From an uncultured Trichococcus sp. (GTDB taxonomy: Bacteria > Bacillota > Bacilli > Lactobacillales > Aerococcaceae), in the NCBI RefSeq assembly GCF_963667775.1, contig NZ_OY764015.1:2779001-2843000 (forward strand): a stretch of DNA of 64,000 nucleotides, read 5' to 3'. The position numbers and the translations under genes are program-made. Positions 1 to 7,339 of the stretch are shown piece after piece; position 1 is the stretch's first letter; each line of letters begins with the position of its first letter. The notes beneath the pieces are model-generated. The model searched no databases and had not been told where the DNA came from. It saw only the letters and a program-made list of their open reading frames with translations.

Positions 1-195
1 CATATGACGTATCTTGATGATGGCGAAGGTAAGCTTATACTGGACAAAAACCAAGATTTAGAACAATTACAAAAAGTTTCCATGGTTTTAGTAAGTATCA
101 AATACTTTGAAACGGGTTCATCTAGCTTGGCCCAAGGTAAAGTACTAGCTAAAAAAGGGTTTAATTCAATTAAATCTTTATTTAATGAGGCGTGA
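1..195 (+). CDS. C-terminal part of an unknown protein (cut by window edge)
   Basis: The reading frame is open at the left edge of the window, so this may be the tail of a longer gene; an ATG at base 4 would give 63 residues. The visible part is mixed alpha-helical, without membrane segments, and ends in a small basic helix. I do not recognise a family. Its stop codon lies inside the ribosome binding region of the next gene, so the two are almost certainly co-transcribed and translationally coupled. Confidence 0.45.
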   Translation, partial: HMTYLDDGEGKLILDKNQDLEQLQKVSMVLVSIKYFETGSSSLAQGKVLAKKGFNSIKSLFNEA

Positions 196-199
196 TGAA

Positions 200-1843
200 A
201 TGGTTAAATCACACAGAAAAGATTCTATTAATGCTATGAAAAATGCTGCCGAAATATTAGCTGTAGATAGTGAAATAATATCTATGGAGATAAATAAAAT
301 TGAACAGGCCAAGTATAATTTAAATCAACTAAATAATTTGTTGGATGACTCGATAGATGATGAAATAGATTTTCTTGAACAGCTTGAAAATAGTCTCAAA
401 AATCCTGGCGATTTCAACAACTCGCTCTTGCTTGAAAAACTGGAAATAATTGGGAGTAGGCAAATTCCGAATTTAGAAGGTATCACGCTAATTGACTCGA
501 TGGAAATATCTTATGATTGGAAAGAAGCAGTAAGGCTAAATCAGGAGTATGCGAAAGCTTACCAGATTGATTTGAAGCACCCGTTTATTGCGATGTTCTC
601 CAGTATTGAGTTGGTGGAAATTTCTAAACAAGTCGTAGAGGAATTTGAACTATTGGAACTGGACAAATTGGATTATGCATTTGCAGCTTCTGCCGGTTTA
701 ATTGCTGGTTTTATAGATGCTATTTTTGTAGGATCTATAAAGAGTCGTGCAGATGCAACTGGCCTTCAGAAAAGTGTAGATAAGGCTTTCGATAAGATTG
801 TAGAGCTATATGGAAAGCACGAAAGAATTGCAGAATTAACAAATCAGCAAAAGAAAGCTAAGACTGATAGTAGTAAACAAAATATACAGAATAGTATAGA
901 TAAAGTTAAGGCAGGCATAGTTTCGGCTAGTAAAAACGGTGAAATAGTTGAACGTGAATGGACTAAACACGACAGTATTAAATGGCTAGAAAAATATAAC
1001 AAGGTCGGGTACGATGCAGCCACTAATTTAAAAGATGGAAGTTTTCACATCCCAGGAATATCACCTGATAATCATCATTTATTATCGCTGGCACACGAGC
1101 CTAGCTTATTCGGATTATTGATTGGAATCGTTGATCAAATTACTGGTAAATCAACTTTTATAGGCAATGATGGGATGATACAAAGAATTGTAACGGATAA
1201 TGTAAACAAGGAATTGTCAGGCAATATGGTAACTCAGATTACTCAAGCCTGTGAAAACTGGTTTGGTCATATTATGAGTGATATTGCTGGCAGTAGTGGT
1301 TCAAAAGGCAGAGGTAGTGGTTTGCCTGTACCAGGGTGGGCAGCACTGCAAAAACTGCAGTTTGGCCATATTAATTACAACGAGAGGCACTCAGATGTGA
1401 CAATAGCAGAGCTATCTGAGCTCATGTTCAAAAAAGGTTATGATGTACGTTCTTTTTCAGCACAGCTTATTCCAGTACTGGTTTATGAAACACTCCTAAG
1501 ATGTTATTGGTTTTATAAACAGCATTTTTACTACGGAAAAGACTTAAAAGAGAGTGTTCCCATAGCTAATAATCGGGAGTTGGCAAGATTATTGCTAATA
1601 TCTGCGGGCTCATTTTCTACCGTAGATGTGACCCATGCGGCTATTAAAAGTATGCCAGGATCACCTCAGTTTATAGCAGAATTTATCATGACAGTTAACT
1701 TACCCGGGTTAGTAGATTTAGGATTTAGAAGTTTTCAAAATATTCGAAATGAAGTCTCCCATCGTAAACATGTGGAAAATATTTATGAGAATGATATTTT
1801 GATTGAATATAATAGAGTAATGAGTGATCCTAGTGTCCTTTAA
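200..1843 (+). CDS. Unknown 547-aa protein, translationally coupled to the preceding gene
   Basis: I chose the ATG at 200 because GAGG at 187-190 lies 9 bases upstream; an in-frame ATG at 185 has no such site. The N-terminal 120 residues are acidic and helical, likely coiled coil. Near residues 155-175 is a glycine-rich hydrophobic stretch (FAASAGLIAGFIDAIF) that could be a membrane hairpin. A conserved-looking HHLLSLAHEPSLFGLLIG segment follows near residue 290. The C-terminus contains NIRNEVSHRKH, whose spacing (R, then H six residues later) is only weakly reminiscent of HEPN motifs. No family is recognised. The AT-rich composition and neighbouring insertion sequences suggest horizontally acquired DNA, and a defence or mobile-element role is possible but unproven. 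Confidence 0.6.
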   Translation: MVKSHRKDSINAMKNAAEILAVDSEIISMEINKIEQAKYNLNQLNNLLDDSIDDEIDFLEQLENSLKNPGDFNNSLLLEKLEIIGSRQIPNLEGITLIDSMEISYDWKEAVRLNQEYAKAYQIDLKHPFIAMFSSIELVEISKQVVEEFELLELDKLDYAFAASAGLIAGFIDAIFVGSIKSRADATGLQKSVDKAFDKIVELYGKHERIAELTNQQKKAKTDSSKQNIQNSIDKVKAGIVSASKNGEIVEREWTKHDSIKWLEKYNKVGYDAATNLKDGSFHIPGISPDNHHLLSLAHEPSLFGLLIGIVDQITGKSTFIGNDGMIQRIVTDNVNKELSGNMVTQITQACENWFGHIMSDIAGSSGSKGRGSGLPVPGWAALQKLQFGHINYNERHSDVTIAELSELMFKKGYDVRSFSAQLIPVLVYETLLRCYWFYKQHFYYGKDLKESVPIANNRELARLLLISAGSFSTVDVTHAAIKSMPGSPQFIAEFIMTVNLPGLVDLGFRSFQNIRNEVSHRKHVENIYENDILIEYNRVMSDPSVL

Positions 1844-1870
1844 ATCATGAAATTTTTCTCATGATTTAAA
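1839..1870 (+). terminator. Perfect 12-bp hairpin overlapping the stop codon
   Basis: TTTAAATCATGA (1839-1850) and its exact complement at 1859-1870 flank an 8-base loop. The stem includes the stop codon of the preceding gene. No T-run follows, so it may protect the transcript end rather than terminate it. Confidence 0.4.
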
Positions 1871-1929
1871 ATATGCCTGTAACCTTCAATCAAATTATTA
1901 TCGACCGGTAGAATGAATTCATGTCATCC

Positions 1930-1966
1930 GAGCCAACAACATTTAATTCTGCTGTTGGCTCTTTTA
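1930..1966 (+). terminator. Factor-independent terminator
   Basis: GAGCCAACA (1930-1938) pairs with TGTTGGCTC (1953-1961) and is followed by TTTT. It probably ends the two-gene transcript that starts at or before the window edge. Confidence 0.6.
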
Positions 1967-2102
1967 ATTTACCCAAAATACTAAAAATTACCATATAACC
2001 TAGTGTAGTGTAGCGTTGATAAATATGTAAGATGTTGAGTTTGAATCTGTTAGAGTCGCCATCGTTGTGGAGTATAATAAAAATAAACGGCGGTGGCTTA
2101 AA

Positions 2103-2612
2103 ATGGGCAGAAACAAGAAGTACGTTATCTCATTGACAGATGATGAAGTACGCAGATTAAAAAGTGTTTTGCGTAAGAAAACGACTACTCGAACCCTAAA
2201 ATGCAGATGCCAAATTTTATTAGACCTCGATGAAGCACATGGGAAAACACTTACCCATCAACAATGTGCCAAATCTATCGGTGTTTGTATCGCGACTGTG
2301 CACAATGTAATCAAGTACTATATTGACGGCGGTGTTGAAAATGTTCTAACAGTCGGTAGAAGTGTCAATTCTGATAATGCCCGTAGGAAAATCGATGGAC
2401 GCGCGGAAGCAAAACTCATTGAAATGGCCTGCGGCCCAGCCCCAGAAGGTCGTTCCAGATGGACCCTTCGCCTTCTGGAAGAGAAAGCAAAAGTTGAACT
2501 TGAAATTCCCGTTGGCAAAGATGCCATCGGAAGAACCTTAAAAAAAACGAATTACGACCTCACAAGAAACAATATTGGTGCATCCCGTCAAAAGAAAACG
2601 CAGCATTCGTAG
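2103..2612 (+). CDS. IS630 transposase, N-terminal part (frame 1)
   Basis: This frame encodes the DNA-binding half of an IS630 transposase: a helix-turn-helix region over about residues 40-85 (HQQCAKSIGVCIATVHNVIK) followed by a second winged-helix segment. Start at ATG 2103 with GGTGG upstream. The frame becomes nonsense after codon AAA at 2544-2546. A -1 shift on the A8 tract at 2540-2547 continues into the catalytic half with a normal IS630 sequence, so the product is probably made by ribosomal frameshifting; a single-base deletion is the alternative. Confidence 0.8.
   Translation: MGRNKKYVISLTDDEVRRLKSVLRKKTTTRTLKCRCQILLDLDEAHGKTLTHQQCAKSIGVCIATVHNVIKYYIDGGVENVLTVGRSVNSDNARRKIDGRAEAKLIEMACGPAPEGRSRWTLRLLEEKAKVELEIPVGKDAIGRTLKKTNYDLTRNNIGASRQKKTQHS
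2540..2547 (+). other. A8 slippery tract, likely programmed -1 frameshift site
   Basis: Eight adenines follow TT within the codons TTA AAA AAA ACG. Slipping back one base gives L-K-K-N-E-L-R-P-H-K-K and an open frame that reads straight into the DDE domain. IS630 family members are known to use such A-runs. Confidence 0.65.
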
Positions 2613-2617
2613 CGTGC

Positions 2618-3253
2618 ATGGAAGATGTCCTCGACGTGTATGAGTTACCTTACGATCCTCAACACCCAGTCGTTTGTATGGACGAAAAACCCTATCAACT
2701 TTTGGGTGAATCAAGGGAACCTCTTCCTATGCGAAAAGGCAGTGACCAAAAAATTGATTCTGAATATGTGCGAGAAGGCACTTGTAGCATTTTTATCTTC
2801 ACTGAACCACTGGGTGGAGTCCGACACGTGAACGTACGTAAGCAACGAACGTCAGTAGATTGGGCCGAGGAGATTCAATACCTTGTAGATATTGGTTATC
2901 CCAATGTTGAAAAAATCACTTTAATTCTGGATAATCTCAATACACATACACTCGCTTCACTCTACAGAGCATTCCCGCCTGAAGAGGCACGAAGGATAGC
3001 CCGCCGCTTAGAGATTCATTTCACGCCATTACATGGTAGTTGGTTGAATATTGCCGAAATAGAATTAAATGTTATGACCAGGCAATGTTTACATCGCAGA
3101 ATTGATGATTTTGAAAAACTCCGTTCGGAGTTGGCTGCATGGGAGCGGGAACGGAATACCCGATCATCAAAAATCCGTTGGCATTTTACAAATAATCAAG
3201 CGCGAGAAAAGATGGCTTCGTTGTATCCGAAAATTGAAAAATCAAATATTTGA
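2618..3253 (+). CDS. IS630 transposase, catalytic DDE part (frame 2)
   Basis: The frame carries the IS630 catalytic triad: first Asp in CMDEK, second in LDNLNTH, and Glu in NIAEIE within the HGSWLNIAEIE block. It is open well upstream of the ATG at 2618, reading ..YWCIPSKENAAFVACMED.., which matches the usual family sequence; it is therefore the shifted continuation of the preceding frame rather than a separate gene. The domain appears complete, with the standard C-terminal WHFTNNQAREKM segment, so the element may be active. Confidence 0.85.
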   Translation: MEDVLDVYELPYDPQHPVVCMDEKPYQLLGESREPLPMRKGSDQKIDSEYVREGTCSIFIFTEPLGGVRHVNVRKQRTSVDWAEEIQYLVDIGYPNVEKITLILDNLNTHTLASLYRAFPPEEARRIARRLEIHFTPLHGSWLNIAEIELNVMTRQCLHRRIDDFEKLRSELAAWERERNTRSSKIRWHFTNNQAREKMASLYPKIEKSNI

Positions 3254-3319
3254 TACTATTTGAGTTTGTCGATCTTTTCTCTAAATATCAACGCTACACT
3301 ACACTAGATTCCCAAAAAA

Positions 3320-4918
3320 TTATAACGTGGTCGGAGCCGCAACACCTAAGGTGTTATATAATTGCGACTGCTTCTTCGTAACCTCACCCACTCGCAATGC
3401 ACTGCCTGGATTTTCAAATGCTTCAATGACATCCAATTCGTCCAGTAATTCCTGCATCGTATAATTTTTATACAGCTCTTTTTCGGACATCTGCTTTTTG
3501 ATGTACGATAAATAGATCAATGCAATGAACTGCACGAATAATTTCCCTTCAAGCGAACTTTCTGATGAAACGGCTGTGCGCCGTAAATTCAGCCGCTCTT
3601 TAAGATTTCCAAAGGCTTTCTCAACGATGTCTTTGTTACGGTACAAATCTAAAGCGGCGATGGGATCCTTGATTTCATTGCTGATGAGGGCAAAGAATCC
3701 GTAGTCTTTTTCCGCTTGGGTAATGGCTTTTTGTTTGGGGGTTACCTTTGTCCCGCGTTTTGGCGTTGAAGTGATTTCGAAGTATTTAGCGTACTGCTTT
3801 TCGTGTTCCGCTTTGCGGTTCCCGGAAACTAGTTCTGCTTCGAGCCGATCAAGAAGCGCGTTGAAACGGTTCTCGTGCTCCAGTGCTTTTTCACCGCTAA
3901 AATAAAGATGCAGGTACATCCGCCGTTTCCCTTCAATCACATCACCTTTGTACGGCCGTTTCTGTGAATACTCCCAGTCTATCGTTGCAGTATGGCTGTA
4001 AAGTTGGTAGCTGGCATTGTAATTAGCGCGTGTGCGGATGTTATCTCGAACCTTATTCAGTTCTTCCTGCACGTATTTAAGGGATACTTTTGTGGCCATC
4101 AAAAATTTCAAATGATTTTGATACAAGGCATCGATATTTTCCTTGCTGTAAAACCCTCGGTCCATTACGAGTTTGACCTTGCTAAAACCAAGATTGCCTA
4201 GATCGGCAAGCAAGTGCTTCACTGTTTTGACATCGCTTATATTGCCTGCTAACTTGCGGTAGTAAAACGGCAATCCAGATTCTTCACCAAACAACAAAGC
4301 AAGATTGATCTGCGCAAGCGGATCGTGGTCCTTGTTGATACCGTATTTGACTTGCTTAAGGGCTTCTGAATAGGAGGAAACACTGGTAGTATCATAAGCC
4401 CAATATTCATTCTCCGTTCGTCGCTTAGCCTGTAGGCTGAAAAAACGATTTTTAGCTTCTTCCGTAACCGAGGCAAACAGATCGCTGCTTCTTTGTGAGG
4501 GAATACAGCTGCCGTAAGGATGGGAATGGGTACGATCCCACTTTGGAAAACGAAGCATCGTATTGCGGTCTTCCAAAATCAAGAAGTAGGCAATCGAGAG
4601 TATCTGCTTATAGCTTTCAGGAAAGCAAACTTTTAGATCGGCTGTAATACCAAGCAGTTTACCGATTTTGTCAAACAGATAGGTCGCACCGTAGAAGCTT
4701 CGTTTCATGACGGTTGATGGTATCGGCCCTTGCTTTGCAGGTGCTAATGCCGGCGGCATAGCCAACCGCTTAGAGGGAACCAGGTTCCCAGCTTCGTCCA
4801 GTTTTCCGATGCAGACACGCTTGCTGCGCGACTGTTTCTTTTCTTTATCCCAATAGTTTGTTGATTCGTAAACATAGGTAGTGCCGTTCTTCTTGTTGGT
4901 TACATATACTAAACTCAT
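3320..4918 (-). CDS. IS1634-family (IS4-type DDE) transposase
   Basis: About 532 residues, full length for this family. The N-terminus (SLVYVTNKKNGTTYVYES) and the following KRVCIGKLDE are typical of IS1634 transposases. Catalytic residues visible are Asp in WAYDTTS, Asp in LVMDRGFYS, and the C-terminal YREK-type signature in YRNKDIVEKAFGNLK. ATG 4918 is preferred over the GTG at 4936 because AAAGG lies 8 bases upstream of it. No internal stop, so the gene seems intact. Transcription comes from a promoter inside the element that is overlapped by a long palindrome. Confidence 0.88.
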   Translation of the reverse strand: MSLVYVTNKKNGTTYVYESTNYWDKEKKQSRSKRVCIGKLDEAGNLVPSKRLAMPPALAPAKQGPIPSTVMKRSFYGATYLFDKIGKLLGITADLKVCFPESYKQILSIAYFLILEDRNTMLRFPKWDRTHSHPYGSCIPSQRSSDLFASVTEEAKNRFFSLQAKRRTENEYWAYDTTSVSSYSEALKQVKYGINKDHDPLAQINLALLFGEESGLPFYYRKLAGNISDVKTVKHLLADLGNLGFSKVKLVMDRGFYSKENIDALYQNHLKFLMATKVSLKYVQEELNKVRDNIRTRANYNASYQLYSHTATIDWEYSQKRPYKGDVIEGKRRMYLHLYFSGEKALEHENRFNALLDRLEAELVSGNRKAEHEKQYAKYFEITSTPKRGTKVTPKQKAITQAEKDYGFFALISNEIKDPIAALDLYRNKDIVEKAFGNLKERLNLRRTAVSSESSLEGKLFVQFIALIYLSYIKKQMSEKELYKNYTMQELLDELDVIEAFENPGSALRVGEVTKKQSQLYNTLGVAAPTTL

Positions 4919-4929
4919 AAAATCACGCC

Positions 4930-4971
4930 TTTCCACGTTATAATTATAACGTGGAAAGTGTGAAAATTCAA
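4930..4971 (-). promoter_or_regulatory. IS1634 transposase promoter with palindromic operator
   Basis: On the minus strand TTGAAT (4971-4966) and TATAAT (4948-4943) are separated by 17 bases. A perfect 28-bp palindrome at 4930-4957 spans the -10 box and runs to the ribosome binding site. This looks like an operator, possibly for autorepression, or an mRNA hairpin hiding the start. Confidence 0.6.
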
Positions 4972-5168
4972 TAGGAATAGCCAGAAAATTCCTTTTATAT
5001 CAACGTTTTTCGCATTCCTCGTTATAATTCACACGGGAATGAAGGATATAAATATTTAATTAAAAATGATTAAGTAAAAATAGATAAATTGCCATTTTGT
5101 TGTTATACTTGAGATGTAGAAATCAAAATATTATTATTAAGTTTCTTTCGGAAAAGGGGGAGAATGAA

Positions 5169-6209
5169 ATGAAGAACGTTTATTGGGTTATATTGAGTGT
5201 TGTGTTGGTTCTGGGTGCTTGCTCAACGGGTGAGGCTGAAGGGGGTAGTCAAAAAAGCAATACGAATGTTAGTGTAACGGAAGTAGCACCGTCAACATCC
5301 GAAACAAACAGCGTAGATGAAAATGATAAAGTATATTTTATAAATGGTTTGGAGTACTCAATTCCTGAAAGTTGGACTGAAAAGATATCTTCTGAAACAC
5401 AAAAATTTTACTATCCTGAAGATGGCGCGTTAATGATAGATTATGTGAAATCAGATGGTAGTTTTACAAATGAAGAATCAAGATTACAATTTATAAATGG
5501 TGTCATTTCTGGGTTTGATTCATACGAATCCGAGTCGATTTCTGAGTCAGAAATTACGGTTGCCGGTGCTAGGGCCTACCAGTATGATATGAATGCAACA
5601 ATATCCGGTCAAGAATATAAATTTACTTTAGTCCTTTTCGATTATTTTAACGGATTAACCAGTTTGTACATGGGCACATTAAGAGATTCAGATAAAGATT
5701 ACAGCAAGGAATTTGAAAATATACTTAGTTCGATAAGTATTTCTGATGGATTTTTAGAAGCTCAAGCACAAGCTCAGGAAGAAGCAGAAGCTCAAGCAAT
5801 CGCTGATGCCCAAATTAATGATGAGACAAAGATTGTCCTTGGCAGACCAATTACCATTGGTGATTATGTAGTTACTGTACAGTCAATTGGAAAAGGAACA
5901 GATTACGAAGGAAATAATATTCTAGTAATTAACTATGATTTTACGAATAACAGTGACACCGAGCAAATGGCAAGTTTTGCGGTCAATTTTACTGCTTACC
6001 AGAATGGAATAGAAACAGATAGTTTCCTAATGTCTGATGATATTGACCTAGGTATCGGGCAGAAAAAAATTAAACCTGGGACTACTATTACAGGTGTACA
6101 AACAGGGGCGGTACTGGAGGACGACTCCGTATTGACGATTGAATTGGATGAATTAATATCCTTTGATGAGGTGGTTTTCACTATAGAAGTCGATCCTGCT
6201 AGCCTTTAA
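5169..6209 (+). CDS. Surface lipoprotein with C-terminal DUF4352/DUF5067-like domain
   Basis: The ATG at 5169 follows AAGGGGGAG and opens a lipoprotein signal peptide with lipobox LGAC, so Cys18 should be lipidated and the 346-aa protein anchored outside the membrane. Residues about 50-190 resemble the PsbP-like/DUF1795 fold seen in Gram-positive lipoproteins (ESWTEKIS near the front). An Ala-Gln-Glu-rich linker covers about 195-216. The rest is an immunoglobulin-like DUF4352/DUF5067-type domain (IGDYVVTVQSIGKG, VINYDFTNNSD). Such proteins are of unknown function. The following DUF4230 gene is about 100 bases away and may share the transcript. No frameshift is visible. Confidence 0.72.
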   Translation: MKNVYWVILSVVLVLGACSTGEAEGGSQKSNTNVSVTEVAPSTSETNSVDENDKVYFINGLEYSIPESWTEKISSETQKFYYPEDGALMIDYVKSDGSFTNEESRLQFINGVISGFDSYESESISESEITVAGARAYQYDMNATISGQEYKFTLVLFDYFNGLTSLYMGTLRDSDKDYSKEFENILSSISISDGFLEAQAQAQEEAEAQAIADAQINDETKIVLGRPITIGDYVVTVQSIGKGTDYEGNNILVINYDFTNNSDTEQMASFAVNFTAYQNGIETDSFLMSDDIDLGIGQKKIKPGTTITGVQTGAVLEDDSVLTIELDELISFDEVVFTIEVDPASL

Positions 6210-6298
6210 GTGTGTGAAATTAAGTTTACATATTTATGCTATTCATCAATATGTTTATTTTTATTGGCTGTAACTAAATATATGATTTACATGTTTTT

Positions 6299-6312
6299 AG
6301 GAGGAGTTCATT
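6299..6312 (+). promoter_or_regulatory. Strong ribosome binding site pointing to an ATT start codon
   Basis: AGGAGG at 6299-6304 is followed after 5 bases by ATT (6310), in frame with the next gene and with no ATG, GTG or TTG until 6370. The ATG at 6370 has no ribosome binding site. Confidence 0.5.
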
Positions 6313-6933
6313 ATAAAAAGACCAACTGTAAAACGAATCATAAGACATTTTTTTATTGCTATAACTTGGATGATTGTTGGGGCGATTGGATTTTTCATAT
6401 ATACTAATCCTGAAATGTTTGCTGAGAAAACTAATAAAACATCAGAAGCAGCTTTAGTAAAGGAAAGTTTAGTGGAATTGTCAGAATGGACAACACTAAA
6501 GTATGAATATGAAAATGTAATAGTAAGTCGCACTAATAAGACTTTTCCACTTCCTGGTGATAACGATATTAAATATGCAGAGACAATAAAGCTGATTGAA
6601 TATTCTGGCTATCTGAAAGCAGGAACAAATTTAAAAGAAATTCAATTAACGCTAGATGAAGAAACTAAGCAAGCGTCAGTTATACTCCCAAAATCTCAAG
6701 TACTTGACAATGTTGCTGAGACTGAAAAAATGAAAGTAGAAGACATTAAAGGTAATATACTTTCAGATTATCCTACCCAGACGATTATTGATGAAATAAA
6801 TTCTAATAAGAAACAACTTGAAGAAGAAAAAATAAACCAAGGATTTTTGAAAGAAGCAGATAAAAGAATTAAAGTAATGATAACTGATTTTTTTAACTCT
6901 CGTGGATATGTTGTTTCAATTGAATTTCATTGA
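6310..6933 (+). CDS. DUF4230-like single-pass membrane protein
   Basis: The protein has a basic N-terminus, one membrane helix (MIVGAIGFFIY) and an extracellular domain of about 165 residues containing LVELSEWTTLKYEY, IKLIEYSGYLKAG and VEDIKGNILSDYP, which I place in the DUF4230 family (function unknown). Starting at ATG 6370 would cut off the basic segment before the helix; starting at ATT 6310, which has a perfect ribosome binding site, restores it and matches the layout of the paralogue at 62.2-62.8 kb. The two copies are identical at most positions of the outer domain. Here it follows the lipoprotein gene and may act with it at the cell surface. The start remains a hypothesis. Confidence 0.65.
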   Translation: MIKRPTVKRIIRHFFIAITWMIVGAIGFFIYTNPEMFAEKTNKTSEAALVKESLVELSEWTTLKYEYENVIVSRTNKTFPLPGDNDIKYAETIKLIEYSGYLKAGTNLKEIQLTLDEETKQASVILPKSQVLDNVAETEKMKVEDIKGNILSDYPTQTIIDEINSNKKQLEEEKINQGFLKEADKRIKVMITDFFNSRGYVVSIEFH

Positions 6934-7198
6934 GAACTATTACGATTGAGAACTATAAATTTCAGAATCGATATTAATGGTGGACATATCGAATACGGGT
7001 ATTCATTATTAGATGAGATTGTTGTACTGTAAAGTTGAAAGAATTTGCACAATCCTCTGTAGAAATAACATATGAATAATTAAATTCACTGTGTTATATG
7101 AGTTATTTTTTTGGGGGGAGGTTGTTAGAGCAAAGGATTCTATTTATTCAGTGGAAAATCTTTCTAATAGCATTAGTAGTTAGGGTATCCACAACACA

Positions 7199-7230
7199 AC
7201 TAATGCGATAAAAAAACCGCAGTTGAATAT
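7199..7230 (+). repeat. Direct repeat copy 1, flanking the HEPN-like/FRG genes
   Basis: The 32 bases are identical to 10382-10413 (core GCGATAAAAAAACCGC). About 35 bases to the left are also recognisably related in the two copies, starting with ATTAGTAGTT here and ATTAGTGGTT there. Confidence 0.75.
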
Positions 7231-7280
7231 CATAAATAAATGAGGTTTTGATTGATCCGTATCCTGTGTGCAAATAGTTA

Positions 7281-7314
7281 AGCAGAAATCAGATGAATGA
7301 TTTCTGCTTTTTTT
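7281..7314 (+). terminator. Factor-independent terminator
   Basis: AGCAGAAATCA (7281-7291) pairs perfectly with TGATTTCTGCT (7298-7308), followed by a T-run. No intact gene lies directly upstream, so it probably belonged to a gene now lost. Confidence 0.7.
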
Positions 7315-7339
7315 ATAAATAAATACCATATGGTTAGCT

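Larger units (their letters stand above)
2001..3306 (+). mobile_element. Complete IS630-family insertion sequence
   Basis: Perfect 22-base terminal inverted repeats lie at 2000-2021 and 3286-3307. They enclose a two-frame DDE transposase. The outer TA at 2001-2002 and 3305-3306 fits the TA target duplication typical of IS630/Tc1-mariner elements, giving an element of about 1.3 kb. The flanking C and G that extend the repeat are probably fortuitous. The right end lies only a few bases from the IS1634-like element. An older copy of a related element has left a remnant at 9.13-9.27 kb. Confidence 0.9.
3318..5029 (-). mobile_element. Complete IS1634-like insertion sequence
   Basis: One long transposase gene on the minus strand is bracketed by imperfect inverted repeats: AATTATAACGTGG at 3318-3330 and CCTCGTTATAATT at 5017-5029 (12 of 13 paired). 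An outer ATTCCC (3308-3313) and GGGAAT (5035-5040) might extend the ends to about 3308-5040. I see no clear target duplication, so the exact borders are uncertain. Confidence 0.7.
6934..7339. other. Intergenic region with decayed coding trace and repeat
   Basis: An in-frame remnant ending at the TAA near 7032 (..INGGHIEYGYSLLDEIVVL) may be the tail of a lost gene. The rest contains a 32-base repeat (7199-7230) shared with 10382-10413 and a terminator at 7281. I see no intact gene. Confidence 0.4.

Noticed and set aside
6210..6407. A 65-aa frame between the lipoprotein and DUF4230-like genes.
   Set aside because: No ribosome binding site and it overlaps, in another frame, the better supported ATT-start gene with AGGAGG.
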